A DNA stretch of 50,948 nucleotides, taken from positions 1-50,948 of the forward strand of contig CAYSLJ010000029.1 in assembly GCA_964431735.1 (NCBI GenBank), read 5' to 3'. Below are positions 18,041 to 26,689 of the stretch, in pieces; position 1 is the first letter of the stretch; each line of letters opens with the position of its first letter. The DNA is from CALARM01 sp964431735. GTDB taxonomy: Bacteria > Vulcanimicrobiota > SpSt-956 > JAKJGF01. A program made the position numbers and the translations under genes. The notes under the pieces were generated by a model. The model was not told where the DNA came from and searched no databases. It saw only the letters and a list, made by a program, of their open reading frames with translations.

Positions 18041-18182
18041 CGTGACGCGTAACGGGTGACGCGTGACGGGAGGCTAAATATTTATGCAAGACTAAAGATG
18101 GTGAATTCAGCACAGGCTATACCTGGTGAATATCATTATTATTTAATTATTACGCGTGACGCGTAACGCGTTACGCGTCACG
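18041..18182. repeat. Paired RACGCGT arrays between smc and ftsY
   Basis: The array at 18041-18070 ends in GGGAGG and a second array at 18151-18182 inverts its orientation in the middle (GCGTAACGCGTTACGC). About 80 bp of unique sequence lies between. The first begins 4 bp after the smc stop, the second ends just before the ftsY ribosome binding site. Confidence 0.85.
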
Positions 18183-18201
18183 ATTATATTAAGGAGGAAA
18201 A

Positions 18202-19131
18202 ATGTTTAAATTATTTAAAAGCGACAACTGGCTTACAAAAATAAAAGATGGTCTTTTAAAAACAAGAGACAATCTGACTGCAAGGGTAAAAAATTTATTT
18301 TCCGGGAGAAGTAAAATAGATGAAGATCTGTGGGAAGAACTTGAAGAATTACTTATATGTGCTGATATGGGTGCCCAGACTTCAATGAAAATAATTGAAG
18401 AGTTACGTAAAAAGGCAAAAGAATTAAAAATACAGGAACCGGAACAATTAATAGATCACCTTAAAGAAATCATAAAAAACTGTTTTGCAAACAGAGAACT
18501 GGGACTTTTTACTGCAGAGAACAAACCTACTGTTTATATCATGATAGGTGTAAACGGTTCCGGAAAAACTACAACAATAGGGAAACTGTCTCATAGACTT
18601 AAAAGCGATGGAAATAAAGTAATCATAGCTGCAGGTGACACATTCAGAGCAGCGGCAATAGAACAGTTAGAAGTATGGGCCACAAGAGTCGGCGTTGAAA
18701 TTATAAAAAACAAACAGGGTTCCGACCCTGCATCTGTATGTTTTGATGCCATACAGGCAGCAAAAGCCAGAGGAGCCGATTATCTCATCATAGATACTGC
18801 AGGAAGACTGCAGACAAAATATAATCTTATGAATGAATTGAAAAAAATAGGAAAAATCATATCACGGGAAATACCTGATGCCCCTCATGAAACACTTCTG
18901 GTTCTGGATGCCACTACAGGGCAGAATTCCCTGTCACAGGCAAAAATCTTCAATGAAGCAGTACCCCTTACCGGTATAGTGCTTACAAAACTTGACGGCA
19001 CTGCAAAAGGCGGGATGATAGTTGCCATAGAGAACGAACTCGGTGTGCCGGTAAAACTGGTAGGTGTTGGAGAAGGTATGGAAGACCTTCAGGATTTCGC
19101 CCCTCAGGTTTTCGCAGATGCATTGTTTTAA
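18202..19131 (+). CDS. ftsY: Signal recognition particle receptor FtsY
   Basis: FtsY is the SRP receptor GTPase that delivers ribosome-nascent chain complexes to the translocon. The 309-residue protein has the NG domain only, without an acidic A domain, a common short form. The N helical domain spans about 20-95. G1 is GVNGSGKTTTIGKL (about 114-127), followed by DTFRAAAIEQLE, G3 DTAGRLQTKYNLMNEL and TKLDGTAKGG. AAGGAGG is 6 nt before ATG 18202. smc-ftsY-ffh is the Bacillota-like order. Confidence 0.97.
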   Translation: MFKLFKSDNWLTKIKDGLLKTRDNLTARVKNLFSGRSKIDEDLWEELEELLICADMGAQTSMKIIEELRKKAKELKIQEPEQLIDHLKEIIKNCFANRELGLFTAENKPTVYIMIGVNGSGKTTTIGKLSHRLKSDGNKVIIAAGDTFRAAAIEQLEVWATRVGVEIIKNKQGSDPASVCFDAIQAAKARGADYLIIDTAGRLQTKYNLMNELKKIGKIISREIPDAPHETLLVLDATTGQNSLSQAKIFNEAVPLTGIVLTKLDGTAKGGMIVAIENELGVPVKLVGVGEGMEDLQDFAPQVFADALF

Positions 19132-19141
19132 TTAAAATCTC

Positions 19142-19170
19142 TTGACATTACTTACCTATTTTATTATAAT
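19142..19170 (+). promoter_or_regulatory. Consensus sigma-70 promoter for ffh
   Basis: TTGACA at 19142-19147 and TATAAT at 19165-19170 with exactly 17 bp between them match the consensus at all 12 positions. The transcript would have a leader of about 170 nt containing a GTGA-type heptamer array. Confidence 0.9.
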
Positions 19171-19271
19171 TAATTTTTAGCCATTTATTGGCATATTTTT
19201 CGTAATTTAAAGACAGGGATTACATAAAAGCAATGTGAAGAAATCTATAAATAATGAGTATCTGACAGAGA

Positions 19272-19330
19272 TTCTACTCACTATTCACTATTCACTACTC
19301 ACTATTAAACTACTCACTACTCACTGATAA
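19272..19330. repeat. GTGARTA heptamer array in the ffh leader
   Basis: About eight TACTCAC/TATTCAC units, all in one orientation on the plus strand and interrupted once by TATTAAAC. Unlike most arrays of this family it has no opposite arm nearby. It lies in the predicted ffh leader, ending just before AAAGGAAA. Confidence 0.8.
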
Positions 19331-19343
19331 AGGAAAAATTATT

Positions 19344-20687
19344 ATGTTTGAATCTTTAGGTGAAAAACTCCAGGCAATATTTAAAAATTTAAAGCGTAAA
19401 GGTAAACTGAATGAAAAAGATGTAGACAGTGTATTAAGAGAGGTTCGTCTTGCCCTGCTGGAGGCAGATGTAAGCCTTCTCGTAGTAAAGGATTTTACAA
19501 AACAGGTAAAAGAAAAAGCAGTGGGACAGGAAATATGGAACAGTCTTACACCTGCCCAGCTTGTAATAAAAATAGTTAAAGATCAACTCACAGAAACTAT
19601 GGGCAGTACTAACAGCAAGTTAGGCTTTGCTCCAAATCCTCCCACAATAATCATGCTTGTAGGACTTCAGGGTTCAGGTAAAACCACATCTGTAGCAAAG
19701 CTTGCCATTCACCTGAAAAAACAGGGAAAAAGCCCTCTTATGGTTGGGGCAGACATTTATCGTCCTGCTGCCATACATCAACTGGAAGTACTGGGAGAAC
19801 AGTTGAAAATTCCAGTATTCAGTATGGGAGACAAACAGGATCCTGTCAATGTGTGTGCGGCAGCAATAAAAAAAGCTGCATCTCTTGGCTGTGATGTCAT
19901 ATTAATCGATACTGCCGGAAGACTTCATATAGACGAAGAGCTGATGAATGAACTTAAAAATATAAAAGCCAGGGTAGGCCCTCATGAAATACTGCTGGTA
20001 GTAGATTCCATGATAGGTCAGGAATCGGTAAATGTAGCAAAAACCTTTGAAGAGCAGATAGGCATAGACGGTGTTATACTTACAAAGATGGACGGAGACG
20101 CCCGTGGAGGAGCAGCACTTTCTGTAAAATCTGTTACAGGGAAACCGATAAAATTTGTCGGTATAGGAGAAAAGACAGATGCTCTGGAACCGTTTTTCCC
20201 TGACAGAATGGCATCCAGAATACTCGGTATGGGAGATGTACTGAGTCTTATAGAGAAAGCAGAAGCAACCTTTGATGCGGAAAAGGTAGAAGAACTGGAA
20301 GAGAAAATAAGATCTCAAACATTCAATCTGGAAGATTTTCTGCAACATCTGCAGCAGGTAAAAAACATGGGGCCCCTCGATCAACTTGTAGGTATGATAC
20401 CGGGTCTGTCCAATATTGCAGGTGCATCTGATATAAAGGTAGATGAAAAGAGATTTAAAAAGCTTGAAGCGATAATTTATTCTATGACACCTGAAGAAAG
20501 AAAAGATCCGGAAATAATAAGATCGAGCAGAAAAAAAAGAATTGCCACAGGAAGCGGGAATTCCGTAGCAGAGGTAAATCAACTGTTAAAACAGTTTAAA
20601 GAAGTCAGAAAAATGCTAAAGCATGTATCTGATATAGAGAAAGTAGTCAAGAAAAAAGGAAAAGGGAAATTTAAACTCTTTAATTGA
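19344..20687 (+). CDS. ffh: Signal recognition particle protein Ffh
   Basis: Ffh is the SRP54 homologue that binds signal peptides and 4.5S RNA. The 447-residue protein has the N domain (1-90), G1 GLQGSGKTTSVAKLA (about 107-121), ADIYRPAAIHQLE, G3 DTAGRLHIDEELMNEL and TKMDGDARGGAALSV. The C-terminal M domain (about 325-430) contains EDFLQHLQQVKNMGPLDQLV and a basic RSSRKKRIATGSGNSV RNA-binding helix-loop. The tail is lysine-rich. The SRP RNA gene was not found in the window. The yrlxM/ylxM gene often next to ffh is absent. Confidence 0.97.
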   Translation: MFESLGEKLQAIFKNLKRKGKLNEKDVDSVLREVRLALLEADVSLLVVKDFTKQVKEKAVGQEIWNSLTPAQLVIKIVKDQLTETMGSTNSKLGFAPNPPTIIMLVGLQGSGKTTSVAKLAIHLKKQGKSPLMVGADIYRPAAIHQLEVLGEQLKIPVFSMGDKQDPVNVCAAAIKKAASLGCDVILIDTAGRLHIDEELMNELKNIKARVGPHEILLVVDSMIGQESVNVAKTFEEQIGIDGVILTKMDGDARGGAALSVKSVTGKPIKFVGIGEKTDALEPFFPDRMASRILGMGDVLSLIEKAEATFDAEKVEELEEKIRSQTFNLEDFLQHLQQVKNMGPLDQLVGMIPGLSNIAGASDIKVDEKRFKKLEAIIYSMTPEERKDPEIIRSSRKKRIATGSGNSVAEVNQLLKQFKEVRKMLKHVSDIEKVVKKKGKGKFKLFN

Positions 20688-20753
20688 TAATGTTAAAAAA
20701 AGACAGATGATTTTACATATACTGAAAGAGAGAAATTTGTTAGAGAATATTGA

Positions 20754-20873
20754 GAGTGAAAAGTGAAAAAAATTGGATTTTACTTACTTTTCACTATTCA
20801 CTAATTAATAGATTTACAAAATTAAGTGCAATTTCCAGTAAAAGTGAATCTACCTGTCATAAAAAACACTATC
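20754..20873. repeat. GTGAAAA heptamer hairpin joined to R1
   Basis: GAGTGAAAAGTGAAAAA and CTTACTTTTCACTATTCAC face each other at 20754-20804. An R1 module follows at 20828-20873. Together with the promoter these explain the 336-bp gap between ffh and rpsP. Confidence 0.8.
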
Positions 20874-20884
20874 CAAAATTATCA

Positions 20885-20913
20885 TTGATTACAAATATAA
20901 TTTGTGATATAAT
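20885..20913 (+). promoter_or_regulatory. Promoter of the rpsP-rplS operon
   Basis: TTGATT at 20885-20890, a 17-bp spacer and TATAAT at 20908-20913 with an extended -10 TG at 20905-20906. An imperfect inverted repeat ATTACAAAT/ATTTGTGAT overlaps the spacer and may be an operator. Further downstream AGGAGA-ATAA-TCTCCT (20962-20977) forms a small leader hairpin. Confidence 0.75.
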
Positions 20914-21023
20914 ATATCATTCAAAATACATTAAAGTGAGGTGAATAGATCTGGTTGTAAAAGGAGAATAATCTCCTGAGTATTTTGTTCTTGAAAAAAT
21001 AAAATGTAACAACCATAACAAAC

Positions 21024-21299
21024 ATGTCTGTTAGGATGCGCTTAAGAAGAATTGGAAAAAAGAAACAACCCCAGTATCGCGTTGTAGTAGCAGAAGCACG
21101 TTGTCCGAGAGATGGAAGATTTATAGAAACTGTCGGTCATTATGATCCTAAAAACTCTGCTATAACAATCAAAGAAGAGAAAGCACTTTACTGGCTTTCC
21201 TGCGGTGCCCAGCCTACTGAAACAGTAAGAAGTCTTTTAAGACAAAAAGGCATATGGGACAAGTTCCAGGAAATGGGTAAAGAGAAGAAGGAGGTGTAA
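21024..21299 (+). CDS. rpsP: 30S ribosomal protein S16
   Basis: This is a small-subunit assembly protein of 91 residues with the conserved start RMRLRRIGKKKQPQYRVVVA, then CPRDGRFIETVGHYDPK and YWLSCGAQPTETVRSLL. No strong ribosome binding site precedes ATG 21024; the next in-frame ATG is codon 5. It heads the operon rpsP-khpA-ylqD-rimM-trmD-rplS, with AGGAGGTG for khpA overlapping its end. Confidence 0.97.
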   Translation: MSVRMRLRRIGKKKQPQYRVVVAEARCPRDGRFIETVGHYDPKNSAITIKEEKALYWLSCGAQPTETVRSLLRQKGIWDKFQEMGKEKKEV

Positions 21300-21303
21300 C
21301 GAA

Positions 21304-21534
21304 TTGAAGCAATTGTTGGAAATGCTGGCTAAATCACTGGTTGATCATCCAGAAGCTGTAGAAGTAAGTCAGGTTGAAGGTGAACGATCAATCATTTTAG
21401 AAGTCAAGGTTGCTCCAGATGATATGGGAAAGGTTATAGGCAAGCAGGGTCGCATTGCTCAAGCATTAAGGACTATAGTTAAAGCTGCTGCAGTTAAAGA
21501 AGGTAAAAAAGTAATGGTGGAAATAATCCAGTAA
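21304..21534 (+). CDS. khpA: KH-domain RNA-binding protein KhpA
   Basis: The 76-residue single KH domain has the GxxG loop in VAPDDMGKVIGKQGRIAQALR (the loop itself is GKQG). KhpA (YlqC) pairs with KhpB and binds RNA in Bacillota, affecting cell division and small RNA regulation. The start is TTG 21304, 7 nt after AGGAGGTG. It sits between rpsP and ylqD, the usual place. Confidence 0.93.
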   Translation: MKQLLEMLAKSLVDHPEAVEVSQVEGERSIILEVKVAPDDMGKVIGKQGRIAQALRTIVKAAAVKEGKKVMVEIIQ

Positions 21535-21551
21535 TCAGAGGTGAGAAAGCT

Positions 21552-21965
21552 TTGCAGAAGATTATACTCCGTAGACCTGTTTCTGTTGTGGCAGTCATGA
21601 CAGAGAATTTCCGGGATCAAATGATTAAAGAAGCGGAGAATACTCTAAAGAGAATCGAAGAAGATTTGAGGCAAATAGAAACAGAATCAGTAAAATATAT
21701 TGCTTCCGTTTCACTCCAGAATCCTCAGCAGGCTTCATCTCTAACTCAGCAGATGAATGAAGAAAAGCAGAGATTAAAAACCACTCAGACCCAGCTGGAT
21801 AAAAAGATAATGGAACTGGAAAATATAAAAAACGGTACAGAAGTTCCATTCCAGACTTTCGACAGTTTTATTGAAGTAGGAGTAGGAGATAATTTGTATA
21901 ACAAACTTAATAAAACGGTTGTCGTAATTAAAGACTGGGTGGTTACTGATATCAGAGAAAGTTGA
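21552..21965 (+). CDS. ylqD: YlqD-family protein
   Basis: The 137-residue protein starts with the typical YlqD segment KIILRRPVSVVAVMTENF. A long central helix or coiled coil (about 20-92) and a C-terminal beta part (EVGVGDNLYNKLNKTVVVIKD) follow. The function of YlqD is unknown; its position between khpA and rimM is conserved in B. subtilis. The start is TTG 21552 with CAGAGGTGAG about 7 nt ahead. Confidence 0.85.
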   Translation: MQKIILRRPVSVVAVMTENFRDQMIKEAENTLKRIEEDLRQIETESVKYIASVSLQNPQQASSLTQQMNEEKQRLKTTQTQLDKKIMELENIKNGTEVPFQTFDSFIEVGVGDNLYNKLNKTVVVIKDWVVTDIRES

Positions 21966-21977
21966 GTTGGGGAATAT

Positions 21978-22505
21978 TTGTGTTTTAAAGAAGATAAAGA
22001 ATTAATTATTACTATTGGTCAGATAATTAATTCTTTCGGGAAAAACGGAGAAGTAAAAGTCAGGATTTTAACCGATTTTCCTGAAAGATTTAAAACTCTT
22101 TCAACAATTATACTTTCCATGTCAGGTGAAAGAGAAGATAGTAAAGCCAGAGTTCTTGGAGTAAAATATTATAAAGATTTCGTAATATTGCAACTGGATA
22201 TTTCCAGCTCTATAGAGGAAGCTCAGGCTCTGAAAGGTTTTTTTATATGTGTAAAAAAGGAAGAATTATATCCTCTTCCTGAAGGATCTTATTATATATT
22301 TGAACTAATCGGTTTAAGTGTTTTCTCTCAGGAAGGTGAATTACTCGGTATTTTGCAGGATATATATACACAATCTGCCCAGCATCTTTATGTAGTAAAA
22401 AACGGAGAAAAAGAAATATTAATTCCTGGAGTAAAGGAATATATTTCTGAAATAAATCCCGGAGCAGGCAGAATAGTTGTAAATTCTAAAGGGGGATTAT
22501 TCTGA
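21978..22505 (+). CDS. rimM: 16S rRNA processing protein RimM
   Basis: RimM helps mature the 3' head domain of the 30S subunit and binds S19. The 175-residue protein starts at TTG 21978. The N-terminal barrel holds IGQIINSFGKNGEVKVRILTDFPERF. The PRC-barrel part contains EELYPLPEGSYYIFELIGL, then DIYTQSAQHLYVV and ILIPGVKEYISEI. It is preceded by GGGGAA. trmD starts 6 bp after the stop, the normal coupling. Confidence 0.95.
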   Translation: MCFKEDKELIITIGQIINSFGKNGEVKVRILTDFPERFKTLSTIILSMSGEREDSKARVLGVKYYKDFVILQLDISSSIEEAQALKGFFICVKKEELYPLPEGSYYIFELIGLSVFSQEGELLGILQDIYTQSAQHLYVVKNGEKEILIPGVKEYISEINPGAGRIVVNSKGGLF

Positions 22506-22511
22506 ATAGAG

Positions 22512-23255
22512 ATGGAGTTTGATGTTGTAACTCTTTTTCCCCACATGTTTGATCCGGTTTTCAACTGCAGTATAATGGGTCGTGCCAGAGAAAATGAACT
22601 CTTTAAACTCAGAGTTCATAATCTGAGAGATTTCACAGAAGACAGGCATAGAACAGTAGACGATTATCCTTTCGGCGGCGGCAGAGGTATGGTAATGAAA
22701 CCGGATCCTATATGGAATTCTGTTGAGTATATTCGCAGTAATTTCAAAAAGGAAAAACATAAGATCTTTCTTATGTCACCTGCGGGAAAAGTATTTAACC
22801 ATAATATGGCGATGGAATTATCACACCTGGAACAGATGGTTTTAATCTGTGGCCACTATGAGGGAGTAGATGAAAGAGTAATAGAATATCTGATAGATGA
22901 CGAAATATCCATAGGAGATTACGTCTTATCAGGAGGGGAGTTACCTGCTATGGTCATTATTGAAACCATAGTAAGACTTATACCAGGTGTACTTCCCGAT
23001 GAGTCTGTACAGACAGATTCTTTTTATTCTTCTATCCTTTCTTTTCCTCAGTATACAAGACCGAGAAATTTCAAAGGCTATGAAGTGCCGCACGTTCTTA
23101 TATCGGGCCATCATGAAGCTGTAAGAAAATGGAGAAGAATTAAAGCAATAGAAAAAACTCTGGTATGCAGACCGGAACTTTTAAATAATCTGGAATTAAC
23201 AGATGAAGATAAAAAGATTATTGTAGAAATAAATGAAAGGCAGGTGTTAAACTGA
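22512..23255 (+). CDS. trmD: tRNA (guanine37-N1)-methyltransferase
   Basis: TrmD methylates G37 of tRNAs reading CNN codons, using SAM, and so prevents frameshifting. The 247-residue protein has FDVVTLFPHMFDPVFNCSIM, DDYPFGGGRGMVMKPDPI and the trefoil-knot SAM site LICGHYEGVDERV, DYVLSGGELPAMV. The C-terminal HHEAVRKWRRIKAIEKTL completes it. It is full length. The RBS lies inside the end of rimM. Confidence 0.97.
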   Translation: MEFDVVTLFPHMFDPVFNCSIMGRARENELFKLRVHNLRDFTEDRHRTVDDYPFGGGRGMVMKPDPIWNSVEYIRSNFKKEKHKIFLMSPAGKVFNHNMAMELSHLEQMVLICGHYEGVDERVIEYLIDDEISIGDYVLSGGELPAMVIIETIVRLIPGVLPDESVQTDSFYSSILSFPQYTRPRNFKGYEVPHVLISGHHEAVRKWRRIKAIEKTLVCRPELLNNLELTDEDKKIIVEINERQVLN

Positions 23256-23341
23256 AAAAATAGAAGAGAGAGCATTATCGCCGAAACTGGCACGATACAT
23301 ACACTCTCATAGCGGATTTCTATTATTCAGTATGAATTAAC

Positions 23342-23701
23342 ATGAGCATTATAAAATTGATTGAACAGGAATATCTAAAAAAAGAAGGTATACCGGATTT
23401 TGTTCCCGGTGATACTCTTCGTATCCATGTTAAGGTTGTAGAAGGTGACAGAGAAAGAATACAGGTTTTCGAAGGTATTGTAATAAGCATGAGAGGTTCT
23501 GGATTAAACAGGACCTTTACAGCAAGAAGAATCTCTCATGGAGTAGGTGTAGAAAGAACTTTCTTGCTTAACTCTCCCAGAATTGACAAAATAGAAGTAA
23601 AACGTAAGGGAGATGTAAGAAGAGCCAAACTTTATTATTTAAGGGGAAAAGTTGGTAAAGCTGCAACTAAAGTTAAAGAAAAACATGCAGTTCAGGCATA
23701 A
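23342..23701 (+). CDS. rplS: 50S ribosomal protein L19
   Basis: L19 is a large-subunit protein at the subunit interface. Its 119 residues carry the characteristic PGDTLRIHVKVVEGDRERIQ, then FEGIVISMRGSG and RRISHGVGVERTFLLNSPRI, with a final KLYYLRGKVGKAAT. No good ribosome binding site precedes ATG 23342, and an 86-bp gap separates it from trmD. It ends the ribosomal operon. Confidence 0.97.
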   Translation: MSIIKLIEQEYLKKEGIPDFVPGDTLRIHVKVVEGDRERIQVFEGIVISMRGSGLNRTFTARRISHGVGVERTFLLNSPRIDKIEVKRKGDVRRAKLYYLRGKVGKAATKVKEKHAVQA

Positions 23702-23726
23702 GTGTCTTTCTGCAAGATTTTCTATA

Positions 23727-23776
23727 ATGAGAATCGTAACGCGTGACGCGTGACGCGTGACGTGGAGAATACATTC
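23727..23776. repeat. RACGCGT array with R4-like ends
   Basis: ATGAGAATCG, four RACGCGT units and GTGGAG, then the inverse ATTCTCAT, make a small hairpin between rplS and lepB. Confidence 0.8.
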
Positions 23777-23861
23777 TCATCTTTCGTTGTGGCCACAGGT
23801 CTGGGGAGTGTTCAAATAATAGCCGGCCAGGCTGTTATTAATGAAAGGTTGAGGTATTATT

Positions 23862-24461
23862 TTGCGGGTAATAGATCTTGAAATTTTAATAGCTGTATTA
23901 ATAGTCGCCAGAATAGTAGCTAAATATATAACTTTTTCTGCTGACTGGAAAAGTGTAATAAATGAATATTTAGACGCTATTATTATAGCAGGACTTACAG
24001 CATTATTTCTCATAAGCTATATAGTAAGGACGTTCTATATTCCTTCCAGTTCTATGAAACCAACCCTGCTGCCCTATGATTACATACTGGTCAATGAATT
24101 CATATATCGTTTCACTGAGCCACAGAGAAGGGATATAATAGTATTCAAACCACCTAACAGAAAAAATGCACCTGATTATATAAAGAGAGTAATAGGTCTT
24201 GAGAACGAAGTTCTCGAAGTAAGAGATGGAAAAGTATTCATAAACGGTACCCCTGTTGAGGAACCATATATACCGGCTGATCAGAAGCCGGACTATCAGT
24301 GGGGGCCTCAAAAAATACCTGAAGGAAATCTGTTTGTTATGGGAGATAACAGAAATAACAGTGAAGACAGCCATGCATGGGGCTTTCTTCCAAAGAAAAA
24401 TATTGTAGGAAAAGCTTTTGTTAAATTCTGGCCCCCCGGAAGAATGGGAATTTTGAAATAG
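23862..24461 (+). CDS. lepB: Signal peptidase I
   Basis: This peptidase cleaves Sec signal peptides at the outer face of the membrane. The 199-residue protein has two hydrophobic segments (about 5-24 and 37-57). Catalytic Ser64 lies in IPSSSMKPTLL and the general-base Lys108 in YIKRVIGLENE. Box E is GDNRNNSEDSHAWG. Most short SPases have one membrane helix, so the extra N-terminal segment is mildly unusual. The start is TTG 23862 with GAGGT about 8 nt ahead. The stop TAG adjoins a GTGAGTA array. Confidence 0.94.
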   Translation: MRVIDLEILIAVLIVARIVAKYITFSADWKSVINEYLDAIIIAGLTALFLISYIVRTFYIPSSSMKPTLLPYDYILVNEFIYRFTEPQRRDIIVFKPPNRKNAPDYIKRVIGLENEVLEVRDGKVFINGTPVEEPYIPADQKPDYQWGPQKIPEGNLFVMGDNRNNSEDSHAWGFLPKKNIVGKAFVKFWPPGRMGILK

Positions 24462-24535
24462 TGAGTAGTGAGTAGTGAGTAGTGAATAGAACTACTCACC
24501 GCTCACGTCTCACCTCTCACCGCTCACCACTTAAC
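24460..24535. repeat. GTGAGTA heptamer hairpin (lepB-rbgA)
   Basis: Four near-identical GTGAGTA/GTGAATA units at 24461-24489 face complementary units TACTCAC, CGCTCAC, GTCTCAC, CTCTCAC, CGCTCAC on the right. The first unit starts at the lepB stop codon. Confidence 0.88.
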
Positions 24536-24593
24536 ACCTTACTGTTTACTAACTGACAGTTTGTTTCACCCAGGAAAGAAGGTAATATATTAT

Positions 24594-25412
24594 ATGAAGG
24601 AATCATGGTTTCCCGGACATATGATGAAAGCCTATCACAGGCTGAAAGAATTAATAAGGGGTGTTGATGTGGTAATAGAAATAAGAGACAGCAGAGCACC
24701 TTTAAGTACAGGGAATGAAGGTCTGGAAACATTATGCCACCATAAAAAATTACTCCTTCTCTTAAATAAAGAAGATCTGGCAGAACCTCTCTATACGGAA
24801 AAATGGATAAATTATTTTAACAGCAGAGAAAGGAAGACCTTTGCCATAAATTCCAGAGCAAAAACCGGCATAAAACCTGTTATGGCGTATCTTCAAACAG
24901 TACTGGAACAGAAAAAAATCGACCTTGCAGTTAAAGGCAGAAAAGATGCAAAAATAAGAGTTATGGTAGTCGGTATCCCCAATGCGGGGAAATCAGCTTT
25001 TATAAATGCCATCAGTAAAAAAGGACAGGTTAAAGTCGGGAAAAAAGCAGGCCTTACAAGAGGAGAACAGTGGATTAATATTTCCGAAGGCCTGGAATTA
25101 CTGGACACCCCCGGCATTTTGCCGTTTTCCAGAAAAGAAGATTCTTACTGGAAACTTGCCATTACAGGCTCACTGAACAGAGAAAAACTCGAACCTCTTA
25201 ATGTTCTGGAAAAATTTTACAGTATGTTCCACAATGATTCTCTATGGTACGGAGCAGTAGATATTTACAGTTTTCTTAATAAAAAAGGAACAGATTACTC
25301 TTTCTTTATAAAAGGAGGAGAAATAGATATGGAAAAAACTGCCGGGAGATTCTTGCAGGACCTTGGCGAAGGTAAAATAAAAGAAAGATTGACACTTGAA
25401 TTTCCGGAATAA
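24594..25412 (+). CDS. rbgA: Ribosome biogenesis GTPase RbgA/YlqF
   Basis: RbgA assists late 50S assembly in Bacillota. The 272-residue protein is a circularly permuted GTPase: G4 LLNKEDLA comes first, then G1 VGIPNAGKSAFINAI and G3 ELLDTPGILPF. The opening WFPGHMMKAYHRLKELIRGV is the classical N terminus. ATG 24594 is 12 nt after AGAAGG. lepB-rbgA is the expected order; rnhB, often next, is not present. Confidence 0.95.
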   Translation: MKESWFPGHMMKAYHRLKELIRGVDVVIEIRDSRAPLSTGNEGLETLCHHKKLLLLLNKEDLAEPLYTEKWINYFNSRERKTFAINSRAKTGIKPVMAYLQTVLEQKKIDLAVKGRKDAKIRVMVVGIPNAGKSAFINAISKKGQVKVGKKAGLTRGEQWINISEGLELLDTPGILPFSRKEDSYWKLAITGSLNREKLEPLNVLEKFYSMFHNDSLWYGAVDIYSFLNKKGTDYSFFIKGGEIDMEKTAGRFLQDLGEGKIKERLTLEFPE

Positions 25413-25415
25413 AGG

Positions 25416-25886
25416 TCAGATATTTAACCGCCATATGGTAAAATTTAATACAGATGCAAATGTTACCCACACCAGGTAAGGGATAAATAAAATAGCCGCA
25501 GGTAAAGATACCTTCCACGTAAGATACACATAAATTCCAATAGAAACCCAGAGAAAACATATAACGATAAAAGCAAGGAACGGATTATGGAGACCGAAAA
25601 AAACAGGACTCCATATGCTATTAAAAAAAATTTGAATAAAATAAACAATCAAAACAGTTTTTACAGGTTTACTGACTCCTTCCATCCATACAAGCCATCC
25701 TGAGAGAGCTATGAATATATAAAGAAGAGTCCATACAGGGCCGAATAGCCATGCAGGCGGATTCCATAAAGGTTTTTTTAATGTTACATACCAGGTAGTC
25801 ACGGAAGCGGACGTAAAATATCCTCCGAAACCGGCAATAGAGAAACATAGAAGTAAAAATAAAAATAAGACTAAATATTTTTTCAT
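25416..25886 (-). CDS. tspO: TspO/MBR family membrane protein
   Basis: This is a tryptophan-rich sensory protein or tetrapyrrole/steroid-binding translocator of 156 residues with five predicted helices. Signature segments are YVTLKKPLWNPPAWLFGPVWTLLYIF and FFNSIWSPVFFGLHNP, ending LVWVTFASVLNFTIWRLN. The length is normal. It is convergent with rbgA, 3 bp apart, and has no operon partner. Confidence 0.93.
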   Translation of the reverse strand: MKKYLVLFLFLLLCFSIAGFGGYFTSASVTTWYVTLKKPLWNPPAWLFGPVWTLLYIFIALSGWLVWMEGVSKPVKTVLIVYFIQIFFNSIWSPVFFGLHNPFLAFIVICFLWVSIGIYVYLTWKVSLPAAILFIPYLVWVTFASVLNFTIWRLNI

Positions 25887-26095
25887 AATCCCCTCATAAA
25901 AAACATAATTTATTTTTTATTTATTAATTATACCACAAAAACCCACTGAATACCACTCAGGACTGGCAGCGATAATTATTCCACTGGTTTGACAAATAAC
26001 CGACAAATCTCTGCGTGGTGCTCTTACGCAAAAAAAATATCGCCTTCGTCTATTTCTGTATTTATCTGAGCAGTTGTCTGGGACGAAATATCCAG

Positions 26096-26123
26096 GGCCG
26101 GTACATTACGAACCGGCCTTTTT
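26096..26123 (+). terminator. Strong orphan terminator on the plus strand
   Basis: GGCCGGT/ACCGGCC closes a 9-nt loop and is followed by TTTTT, a good rho-independent terminator reading rightward. No plus-strand gene precedes it after rbgA ends at 25412, so it may end an unrecognised RNA from the 25890-26095 gap, in which no ORF or known riboswitch was seen. Confidence 0.75.
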
Positions 26124-26137
26124 GATTTCGTGCAAAT

Positions 26138-26596
26138 TTACTGGAAAATATTATATGTATTGGTATAAACGAACTGCATTAACCAGTTTATATTTACATT
26201 TACACGATCATCCGCATGTGTACCCGTGGGAACTTTGCCATGGGCAACACCTACATCTACAGTAATATAATAGGGACGAGTTTCATTTGGTAAAGATAGA
26301 ACGATGGGGGTGGTATAAGCTTTACTATAATTTACACTGCAATCGTTACTGGAATAGTTGGATATTTTGCTTTTAACATCCATGGTATCAGAGTCCTTAA
26401 GATAAATATTATAATAAACATTGTTATTACTGTTTATAAGCTGGCTGGTTATACTCCCGCTGTTATTAGGGAATATACTGGCAGAAATGTTAGAAAGGTC
26501 ATCGGGAGCCGGATCAGGGATAAATGGAAAGTGGATTGTATACATTAATCCAAGCTTTTCGTTCTTCTGTAGTATAGCAAATAAAGATATAAACAT
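26138..26596 (-). CDS. Hypothetical protein, possibly a remnant
   Basis: This 152-residue reading frame is rich in Asn, Ser and Tyr and looks like part of a secreted beta-rich protein (VNYSKAYTTPIVLSLPNETR; RVNVNINWLMQFVYTN). No family was recognised. No ribosome binding site precedes its first ATG, the N terminus is not a signal peptide, and no promoter was seen. It may be the C-terminal remnant of a larger gene. Confidence 0.4.
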   Translation of the reverse strand: MFISLFAILQKNEKLGLMYTIHFPFIPDPAPDDLSNISASIFPNNSGSITSQLINSNNNVYYNIYLKDSDTMDVKSKISNYSSNDCSVNYSKAYTTPIVLSLPNETRPYYITVDVGVAHGKVPTGTHADDRVNVNINWLMQFVYTNTYNIFQ

Positions 26597-26689
26597 ATTA
26601 TGTAAACTTGATCCGGCAAATTGTTAGAACAATTAGTATCTTCTTCTCTTTCCCGTTAATCGCAGGAATCCCGGTCTTTTTCATAGGTC

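Noticed and set aside
17697..18113. Minus-strand ORF of 138 codons at the end of smc
   Set aside because: It is antisense to conserved smc C-terminal motifs, and its start lies in repeat DNA.
26138..26596. Type IV pilin
   Set aside because: There is no prepilin peptidase site or hydrophobic N-terminal helix.
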